Shown here piece by piece: positions 11,618 to 16,879 of a stretch of 16,879 nt of DNA. The stretch is taken from assembly GCA_947629735.1 (NCBI GenBank), contig CANREX010000013.1, positions 1 to 16,879 of the forward strand. The letters are read 5' to 3'. The translations under genes were made by a program, and so were the position numbers. The DNA comes from an uncultured Clostridia bacterium. GTDB lineage: Bacteria; Bacillota; Clostridia; Christensenellales; Borkfalkiaceae. The notes under the pieces are model-generated. The model ran no database searches. It was not told the DNA's origin and saw only the letters and a program-made list of their open reading frames with translations. Every line of letters begins with the position of its first letter. Position 1 is the first letter of the stretch.

Positions 11618-12823
11618 TCAACCGGCGGAACTCAATTTCACCGTGCACTTCAAAGAAAGTCTTTGCAGAAAATTTTCGGAGAAGTCCTTATATTTTTTAT
11701 AGTGGCGTTTGTACAGCATGTCCTGCGCGCCGAAGACGTCGCTTCCCGCCTGCTGCGCGTTTTTGAACAGCTCTTCAATCAGCCGACCGATTGTCTGTTC
11801 GCCCTGCCTGAGTACATCGTCGGGTATGCGGGCGGACGCCGCGCGCTCGGGCGAAAAGCCGAGTTCGCTGTCCTGAACGTTGACGAGCGCGCTGAACTGC
11901 GCTTTTAGCACGGGCTCGCCGCCTTCGAACTCCACGCTGACGCCGCCCTTGCAGTTCCTCAGACCGAGGACGCGCTTTTCTTCACCCTCCCCGCTCTCCA
12001 AAAACGCGTGTTTGACGTCGTTTTTTAACAGGTTGAAAGCGAACGTGTCGTCCACCGACAGCACACCCTTGAAATATCCGTTTGAAAACATCGCGCACTT
12101 GTTGCAGACGAGCTCGCTTTCCTGACATTCTCCGCCCGAGCCGCCTCCGCCGCTGCCGCCCGAGCCGCCTCCGCCGCCCGAACCGCCGCCCGATTCCGAC
12201 GAATTTTCGTCCATGACGCCGTTTTCGAGGTAGGGCATATACGCGCCGCCGCCCGCGGCGAAGCTGCTCTCGCCGAAGTCCTTGATTGTGACCGAGCTGA
12301 CGTTGCCCGAAGCCTTTGCCTCAGAAGAGAGCAATTTTTCAATGACGTCCGTCGCGGAATTGCCGCAGGGGAATTTTTGGGAGACGAGCTCCTTTGCCGA
12401 GCCCTCGCACGAGGCGAGAAGAAGCGTCAGTCCCGTGTATTCGTTGCGGTAGAAATAATCGAGCAGCTTGGTGACGTCCTCTTCAAAACAGCTTTCGCCG
12501 AGGAGAATGAGCTTGCAGAACACGAGTTTGGGGTAAAAGCCCGTCTTTACGTTGACCTCGTTCAGCGCCGCGGCAACCGTCGCGCCCTTGCCCGTGACCA
12601 CGTTGAAATCAGTGTTTTCGCCGTTTTCCGCGGGTTTGGGGACGGCGAGCTGGGCGGTCAATGTGACTTCCCCGTCCTCGATGTCAAGTCCCACGCCTAT
12701 TACGACCGCCGTCTTTCTGAGGTCCACGAGTCCGAAGTCGTTTGTGAAAAACAGCACGGTGAGCACCGCCAGAATTATGGCGTAAAGTATGCTTAAAAAC
12801 CTCTTCAAGTACTCCCTTTTCAT
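11618..12823 (-). CDS. gerAC: Spore germination protein GerC (Ger(x)C family), non-lipobox variant
   Basis: C subunit of a GerA-type germinant receptor in the spore inner membrane. The 401-residue protein has one N-terminal membrane helix (about 8-26), the family opening LRKTAVVIGVGLDIEDGEV (35-53) and the typical C-terminal GSDVFGAQDMLYKRHYKKYK region. Two features are odd: no lipobox cysteine follows the signal helix (the first Cys is C103), where family members usually have LxGC before the W-D-x-x-E/D-L block; and a Gly/Ser run (210-231) interrupts the middle, followed by C233 and a CNKC (240-243). I chose ATG 12823, which overlaps the gerB stop as ATGA and has AGGAG 10 nt upstream; the frame stays open to 13018, but that extension is antisense-like gerB sequence. 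Confidence 0.9.
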   Translation of the reverse strand: MKREYLKRFLSILYAIILAVLTVLFFTNDFGLVDLRKTAVVIGVGLDIEDGEVTLTAQLAVPKPAENGENTDFNVVTGKGATVAAALNEVNVKTGFYPKLVFCKLILLGESCFEEDVTKLLDYFYRNEYTGLTLLLASCEGSAKELVSQKFPCGNSATDVIEKLLSSEAKASGNVSSVTIKDFGESSFAAGGGAYMPYLENGVMDENSSESGGGSGGGGGSGGSGGGGSGGECQESELVCNKCAMFSNGYFKGVLSVDDTFAFNLLKNDVKHAFLESGEGEEKRVLGLRNCKGGVSVEFEGGEPVLKAQFSALVNVQDSELGFSPERAASARIPDDVLRQGEQTIGRLIEELFKNAQQAGSDVFGAQDMLYKRHYKKYKDFSENFLQRLSLKCTVKLSSAG

Positions 12824-13887
12824 CTCGGCTTTCTCCTGAGCACCCACGCGAGCAGCGGAATGAGATAGGCGAACACGGCGGCGGGTATCCAGAACCACTT
12901 TGCCGCCGCCTGCTGCAACGCGATAAAGTTGTTGTTCACGGCAAACATTATCGCTATCAAGGAAACGTTTGCCGCAAGCGAATAGATTATCCTGAAATTC
13001 TTGCCGAACGCCTTGCACAGGCAGTGCACGAACGCCTGCACGTTCAGCACGGCGGCAAAAAGCGCGACAATATCGAACGCGTAGAGCAGGAAGAGGTCAA
13101 TCCTGCCCACATAGCTTATCGTAGGGAAGAACACGGATATGTTGCTCAGCGCGAACGAGCGGGTCGGCGTGAGACTGCCGTAGACGCAGTAAAAGATAGT
13201 CATGAACGCCGCCACCGTAAGCCCGCCCGCGATATACGATAAGGTCATTTTCGCCGCGTCGCCCTTCTTATATTTGTAATGCCCCATAAAAATCAACAAG
13301 AGCGCGCTCTCCGAAAAGCGGTAAAGCGAGCCGAGGCTGAGCCCCGCCACCTTTGAAAAGGGCTGTTTTAAAACGGGCAGCAGATTATTGAAATTCGCGC
13401 CTGCCGCGCCCATAGCGATAAACCCGAACGCGCAGAAGATAAATATCGGCAGGCACAGGTCGGCGCACCGGCCGACGTTTGTGAGCGACTTCACCCCCGC
13501 GTACACGGCGAATATGAAAAAGGGCAGAAATATCCACAACGACGGAAGGGTATCGTAAAAGGAATCGTGCACGAGGAGTTGCTGTTCGTTTATGGGTATT
13601 ATCGCGGAAAGCAGGAAGTACAGCGCGAACAGCGCGTAGACTATTTTTGCCGCTACAGTGCCGAAAGTATCTTCCATCAAGCCGAAAAACGATTTATCCG
13701 TCCGCGACGACAGAAACGCCACCGACCATATGATGACCGCCTGCAACAGCACGTCGAACAGCACGGGAAAGGCGAGGGCGTTGCCCGCCGCGTTCGCCGC
13801 GAACGACGGATATAACAGCATTTTGTTCGCCGCGTTGTACGCAAAGAGTATAAAGCATATCTGCCTTACCGAAATTTTATCGTCCAT
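12820..13887 (-). CDS. gerAB: Spore germination permease GerB (GerAB family, APC-type)
   Basis: B subunit of the germinant receptor, a 355-residue APC-superfamily-like integral membrane protein with about ten hydrophobic segments and the family opening KISVRQICFILFAYNAANK (4-22). In characterised receptors this subunit binds the germinant amino acid; the ligand here cannot be inferred. Length agrees with the family (about 360). The ATG at 13887 has GAAGGAA just before it, inside the gerA end, so the two frames overlap by 11 nt. Its stop overlaps gerC as ATGA. This tight packing supports co-translation of equal amounts of subunits. Confidence 0.93.
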   Translation of the reverse strand: MDDKISVRQICFILFAYNAANKMLLYPSFAANAAGNALAFPVLFDVLLQAVIIWSVAFLSSRTDKSFFGLMEDTFGTVAAKIVYALFALYFLLSAIIPINEQQLLVHDSFYDTLPSLWIFLPFFIFAVYAGVKSLTNVGRCADLCLPIFIFCAFGFIAMGAAGANFNNLLPVLKQPFSKVAGLSLGSLYRFSESALLLIFMGHYKYKKGDAAKMTLSYIAGGLTVAAFMTIFYCVYGSLTPTRSFALSNISVFFPTISYVGRIDLFLLYAFDIVALFAAVLNVQAFVHCLCKAFGKNFRIIYSLAANVSLIAIMFAVNNNFIALQQAAAKWFWIPAAVFAYLIPLLAWVLRRKPR

Positions 13888-15313
13888 TTTCCTTCAACCT
13901 TACTTTATTTTTGGTTTTCATGACCTTGGGGCGGGTGTTCAGCGCGCCCATGTTGCTCTTGTAAAGCGCGTCGCGCATGTCCTTTGCGACGAGCGGAGCG
14001 TACGGCGAGAGCAGCGGCGCGCCGTAGGATTGTTCCGTGACGAGATAGCACATCGTAAACGCCGCGGCGAGCACCACGCCGAAAGTGCCTATCGAACCCG
14101 CTAAAATCAGGAACACAAGGCGGAGCGTTGTGGACGTCTCCACGAAGTCGGGCACGGTGTATAGGCATATAGCCGAAAAGGCTATTATGATGACCGCCGG
14201 CGTGGAGATTATCCCCGCCTTTACCGCCGTATCTCCCAGCACGAGCGCGCCCACGACAGACAGCGCGAGACCCACGTATTTGGGCATTCTTATAGAGGCT
14301 TCGTTGAGCACTTCGAGCACGAACAGCGCGAAAAATATCTCAACGCTGGGGGAAAGCGGTATGCCCGCGACAGAACTCGCTATCTTAAAGAGCAGTTTCG
14401 CGGGAATGAGCTGTATCTTGAAGAGCTGTGCGCAAACGTATATCGCGGGGAGCAAAATGCCGATTAACACGGCGGTCAGGCGCAGCACGCGCAGAATGGT
14501 CGCGCGGTAGCTCACCGTGTAGTAATCTTCCGCCGTCTGGAAATCTTCCGTCAGCGTGTACGGAACGGTTATAGCTATCGGAGAGCCGTCCGAAATTATC
14601 CCCACCCTGCCCTCGCACAGCTTGGCGCAGAAGATATCCGGCTTTTCCGCGGTGGCGTTGCGCTTGAATAGGGAACGCGGGCGGCGGGCGATAAAGCCCG
14701 AAATGTAGGAAGAATCGGGGACGATGTCTATCTCTTTCGATTTTATCTGCTTTTCGATTTTTTCGGGCAGTCCCTTGCGGCACACGCCCTCGATATAGCA
14801 GATGGCGACGGCGGTTTCGCTCTGTTTACCCACCGTTGTTGTCTTTATTTGCAAATTTTTGGTCTTGATGCGCTTCCGCACGAGCCCTAAATTGACCTTG
14901 ATATCTTCCGTGAAGCCCTCGCGCGGACCTTTTACGGCTATCTGCGTGGGGGGCTCGGCGACGGCTCTTCCGGGCGGGTTTTTGACGCCGACTATGAAGA
15001 AGTCCTCCTCGCCGTCTATAAACAGCGCGGCGTTGCCGTCGGAGATTGACTTGATACAGCCCTTTATGTCCTTGCCGTCCTCCACCTCGGGCGCGGCGAG
15101 CAGTTTTTTTATCTCCTGCGCGCCGTCCTCCTCCCTAGCCGCGCGCAGCGGCTTTGCGATGAGCTCGCCGATGAGATTTTTATCGACTATGCCGTCGGCG
15201 TAGATACAGGCGAACTTCTTGCCCGCAAGCGAATCGAATTCGAAAACGAGAATATCCTGCGAGGTCAGCTGCCCCTTGACTTCGGCTATCCTCTCTTTGA
15301 GTGCGTAATTCAT
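13877..15313 (-). CDS. gerAA: Spore germination protein GerA (GerAA family)
   Basis: A subunit of the germinant receptor, which in recent models oligomerises to form the ion channel opened at germination. The 478-residue protein (counted from 15313) has an N-terminal soluble half with GPREGFTED (the GPxExFxE signature) and PDSSYISGFI, then a membrane half with about five or six hydrophobic segments, and a basic C-terminal tail. I prefer ATG 15313: the alternative ATG at 15340 lies within the -35/-10 spacer of the likely sigma-G promoter and so would not be transcribed. Neither start has a clear ribosome binding site; the -10 ends 6 nt before 15313, suggesting a leaderless mRNA. First gene of gerA-gerB-gerC. 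Confidence 0.9.
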   Translation of the reverse strand: MNYALKERIAEVKGQLTSQDILVFEFDSLAGKKFACIYADGIVDKNLIGELIAKPLRAAREEDGAQEIKKLLAAPEVEDGKDIKGCIKSISDGNAALFIDGEEDFFIVGVKNPPGRAVAEPPTQIAVKGPREGFTEDIKVNLGLVRKRIKTKNLQIKTTTVGKQSETAVAICYIEGVCRKGLPEKIEKQIKSKEIDIVPDSSYISGFIARRPRSLFKRNATAEKPDIFCAKLCEGRVGIISDGSPIAITVPYTLTEDFQTAEDYYTVSYRATILRVLRLTAVLIGILLPAIYVCAQLFKIQLIPAKLLFKIASSVAGIPLSPSVEIFFALFVLEVLNEASIRMPKYVGLALSVVGALVLGDTAVKAGIISTPAVIIIAFSAICLYTVPDFVETSTTLRLVFLILAGSIGTFGVVLAAAFTMCYLVTEQSYGAPLLSPYAPLVAKDMRDALYKSNMGALNTRPKVMKTKNKVRLKENGR

Positions 15314-15318
15314 AAAAT

Positions 15319-15347
15319 TATTATGAGAAAAATTTTTCATAAAATAC
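15319..15347 (-). promoter_or_regulatory. Sigma-G-like (forespore) promoter of gerA-gerB-gerC
   Basis: On the minus strand GTATT (15347-15343), a 17-nt spacer and CATAATA (15325-15319) match the forespore sigma-G pattern GYATR - N17/18 - CATWMTA with one mismatch in the -35. GerA-type operons are sigma-G dependent in Bacillus, so context agrees. A TTGACA/TATAAT-type vegetative promoter is not seen for this operon. Confidence 0.6.
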
Positions 15348-15440
15348 TTGACATCTTCCCGCGCTTTTTAAGCTATATAAATATGCGGAAAATGAACGGG
15401 CTTGCGGCGGAAATTCGGAGTGATTTAGCGGTTTGAGCTT

Positions 15441-15502
15441 GGGGGTTAGCGGCGGGGTTGTCCTTGCGGCGGCGGGTTGGGGTTTGGGACTCGGCGGCGG
15501 GG
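15441..15502 (+). other. G-rich tract with G-quadruplex potential
   Basis: The plus strand carries GGGGG, GGGG, GGG, GGGG, GGG and GGGG runs in about 60 bases, with loops of 2, 3 and 8-16 nt. Three runs (GGG-TT-GGGG-TTT-GGG) are tightly spaced and a fourth follows after 10 nt. It lies in the intergenic region 15348-15557 between divergent gerA and ogg, where I see no credible gene. The open frame crossing it on the minus strand gives a Pro-rich low-complexity product and is rejected. Confidence 0.5.
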
Positions 15503-15557
15503 AAGTCAACAAAAATACGGCTGCAAATATGGGCGGGCGGGTTTTGATTTCTTTAAG

Positions 15558-15587
15558 TTGACTTAACATATGCGCATATGATAAAAT
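15558..15587 (+). promoter_or_regulatory. Promoter of the ogg operon
   Basis: The -35 TTGACT (15558-15563), an 18-nt spacer and an extended -10, TGATAAAAT (TAAAAT 15582-15587). The spacer is almost filled by a 14-bp perfect palindrome. Predicted start is near 15594, leaving a short leader that carries AGAGG 8 nt before the ogg ATG. Confidence 0.75.
15567..15580. promoter_or_regulatory. Operator candidate: perfect palindrome CATATGCGCATATG
   Basis: A 14-bp perfect dyad sits between the -35 and -10 of the ogg promoter, the classic place for a repressor or a MerR-type activator. A second dyad, AATACAG-N12-CTGTATT (15585-15591 and 15604-15610), spans the -10 and start region. The right half (GCATATG before -10) also occurs in the trmB promoter. 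Confidence 0.55.
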
Positions 15588-15611
15588 ACAGTCTGAAAAG
15601 AGGCTGTATTT

Positions 15612-16436
15612 ATGCAAAGAATAGACTATGACGCGACATATTTCAACCCGAAAGACGTGCTTGAATGCGGTCAGATTTTCCGCTTTGAAAAATTCGGACA
15701 GGGCTATTTGGTTTTCAGCCGCGACAAGGCGTGCTATGTGCGCTCCGACGGCGTGAAAACGGTTATAGAGAGCGATTTCCCCGAATATTTTTATAACTTT
15801 TTCGACCTCGGCAGGGACTATGGGCAGATTTGCGAAAAGGTGAAGTCGTTCGATATCCCCGCGCTTTGCCACGCCTGCGAGGCGGGAAAAGGGCTAAGGC
15901 TTTTGAATCAGGACAGGGAAGAAACGCTCTTTTCCTTTATAATCTCCCAGAACAACAACATTCCGCGCATAAAGGGCATAATTTCGCGGATATGCGAGGG
16001 GCTGGGCGAAAAAGCCGAGTTCATGGGGAAGAGCTATTTCACCTTTCCCTCCGCCACCGCGCTTTGCAAAAAGGACGCCCCCTACTTCCGCTCCCTCGGG
16101 GCGGGGTACAGGGACGTGTTCATAGCCGAGACGGCGAAACGCGTCGCGAGCGAGGGGCTTGCGCGCCTCGACGGGTTGGACGTCGTTCAATTAAAGAGGG
16201 AACTTTTAAGCTACAAGGGCGTAGGGGACAAGGTTGCGGACTGCGTCTGTCTGTTCGGCTACGGGAAGGCGGCTTCCTTCCCCGTTGACACGTGGATAGA
16301 AAAGATATATAGAGAGGACTTCCACGGAACGGAGAAAAGCAGGAAAAAGATAAACGAATACTTCACTTCCCTCTTCGGGGAATATTCGGGATACGTTCAG
16401 CAGTATTTATTTTACGGAAAACGGGAAAACTTATGA
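15612..16436 (+). CDS. ogg: 8-oxoguanine DNA glycosylase / AP lyase (OGG1-type)
   Basis: A base-excision repair enzyme that removes 8-oxoguanine. The 274-residue protein has an OGG_N domain (NPKDVLECGQIFRF, 12-25), a helix with SQNNNIPRIKGII (112-124) and the helix-hairpin-helix-GPD core: YKGVGDKVADCVCLFGYG (201-218) with catalytic Lys207, then FPVDTWIEK (223-231) with catalytic Asp226. OGG1-type glycosylases of about 270-300 residues are common in Clostridia, often annotated as DNA-3-methyladenine glycosylase 2, so the exact base preference is open. ATG 15612 has AGAGG 8 nt upstream. The next gene starts 1 nt after its stop, so they form an operon under a promoter carrying a palindromic operator-like site. 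Confidence 0.9.
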   Translation: MQRIDYDATYFNPKDVLECGQIFRFEKFGQGYLVFSRDKACYVRSDGVKTVIESDFPEYFYNFFDLGRDYGQICEKVKSFDIPALCHACEAGKGLRLLNQDREETLFSFIISQNNNIPRIKGIISRICEGLGEKAEFMGKSYFTFPSATALCKKDAPYFRSLGAGYRDVFIAETAKRVASEGLARLDGLDVVQLKRELLSYKGVGDKVADCVCLFGYGKAASFPVDTWIEKIYREDFHGTEKSRKKINEYFTSLFGEYSGYVQQYLFYGKRENL

Positions 16437-16437
16437 T

Positions 16438-16879
16438 ATGCCCGATTATTTTTCCCATTCCATATGCGCGGATAAAATTTACGAAAAATTAGACAGGGAA
16501 CACGCAAACGCGATACGCGATCACGACCTTTACAGGCTGGGCGCGCAGGGCGGCGACGTGTTCTTTGCTTATAAACTAAGCGCGAAAAAGACCAACCCCG
16601 GCAGAAAAATGCACGCGCTGCCCCCGATAGAGCTGTTTGAAATCCTTATGGGCGGCAACATGAGCTACTGCGCGGGGTTTGCCACTCACTACGCGCTCGA
16701 CTGCACCCTCCACCCCGCCATTTACGCGTTTGAAAGCAACAGCAAAGCCCCTCTGTCTCACTTGAACTTCGAAAAAGACCTCGGGCTGTATATAAGCAGG
16801 AAATACGCCACTCCCCGCAAGATAATTCCGCGGGACAGGGTTGTCGCGGCGACCTTCCCCATATACGACAGCGTAAAAA
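16438..16879 (+). CDS. Zinc-dependent phospholipase C-like protein, 5' part (truncated by window edge)
   Basis: The visible 147 residues resemble the zinc-dependent phospholipase C family (Pfam PF00882): MPDYFSHSICADKI at the N-terminus, RDHDLYRLGAQGGD (27-40), KMHALPP (57-63) and GFATHYALDCTLHPAIY (80-96). The His and Asp residues in these blocks (H7, H29, D40, H59, H84, D88, H92) are the expected metal ligands. No signal peptide is visible, so it is probably cytoplasmic, unlike the secreted toxins; such short proteins are widespread in Clostridia with unknown substrate. ATG 16438 begins 1 nt after the ogg stop (TGA-T-ATG) and has a weak GGGAAAA stretch upstream, suggesting coupling. The C-terminus lies outside the window. 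Confidence 0.8.
   Translation, partial: MPDYFSHSICADKIYEKLDREHANAIRDHDLYRLGAQGGDVFFAYKLSAKKTNPGRKMHALPPIELFEILMGGNMSYCAGFATHYALDCTLHPAIYAFESNSKAPLSHLNFEKDLGLYISRKYATPRKIIPRDRVVAATFPIYDSVK

Noticed and set aside
11466..11702. Plus-strand open frame after the orphan membrane gene
   Set aside because: It begins in the T-tract of a terminator, is Phe/Cys-rich from T-rich repeats, and runs antisense into gerC.
12824..13018. N-terminal extension of gerC to an upstream start
   Set aside because: The extra residues are read from gerB coding sequence in another frame; ATG 12823 has an ATGA overlap, a ribosome binding site and the family-like N-terminus.
15348..15381. TTGACA plus TATATAA on the plus strand as a promoter
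   Set aside because: Spacing is about 20-22 nt, outside the usual 16-18, and no gene starts near; the sequence partly overlaps the gerA promoter on the other strand.
15321..15872. Minus-strand open frame of 183 codons over the gerA-ogg intergenic region
   Set aside because: It is antisense to the start of ogg and to its promoter, and the middle is Pro-rich low-complexity sequence produced by the G-rich tract.

Overview
The window looks like a chromosomal stretch from an endospore-forming Clostridia-type member of the Bacillota, probably an uncultured lineage of moderate GC. The evidence is a pcrA-ligA pair, a Firmicutes-type S21 protein, a complete gerA-type germinant receptor operon, and AT-rich vegetative-type promoters with AGGAGG-like ribosome binding sites. 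I see no tRNA, rRNA, CRISPR array, insertion sequence or phage module.

Layout. 1-3490 (minus): pcrA followed by the 5' part of ligA, a conserved DNA repair and replication pair. 3491-3905: a control region holding the pcrA promoter, a LacI-family-like palindrome and an orphan small RNA gene on the plus strand with a strong promoter and terminator. 3906-5606 (minus): a hypothetical basic protein, rpsU, and a putative 10-TM manganese/heavy-metal transporter whose leader carries a duplicated 41-43 bp element, part of which recurs just after its stop codon. 5919-7133 (minus): a lone MalK/UgpC-like ABC ATPase with several eroded catalytic motifs. 7330-9000 (plus): queH (queuosine synthesis) and an ornithine/aspartate carbamoyltransferase-family protein with altered substrate-binding residues. 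9118-10667 (minus): trmB and a membrane-anchored metallophosphoesterase, translationally coupled. 10868-11419 (plus): an orphan small membrane protein. 11618-15313 (minus): gerA-gerB-gerC, with overlapping genes and a sigma-G-like promoter. 15612-16879 (plus): an OGG-type 8-oxoguanine glycosylase and the start of a zinc-dependent phospholipase C-like protein.

The most interesting signals are as follows. (1) An orphan ~88-nt structured RNA has promoter and terminator but no downstream gene on its strand. (2) queH, trmB and gerA each have a -10 element exactly 6 nt before the start codon and no ribosome binding site, which suggests leaderless mRNAs. (3) Three enzymes (ABC ATPase, carbamoyltransferase, TrmB) are intact open frames whose hallmark catalytic residues are replaced. 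(4) PcrA carries a 146-residue Ser/Tyr/Gly linker with SYG repeats. (5) GerC lacks the lipobox cysteine and carries a Gly/Ser insert. (6) Repeated dyad elements flank the metal transporter gene. (7) A 14-bp perfect palindrome lies inside the ogg promoter. All functional statements are sequence-based inference and nothing was searched against databases.
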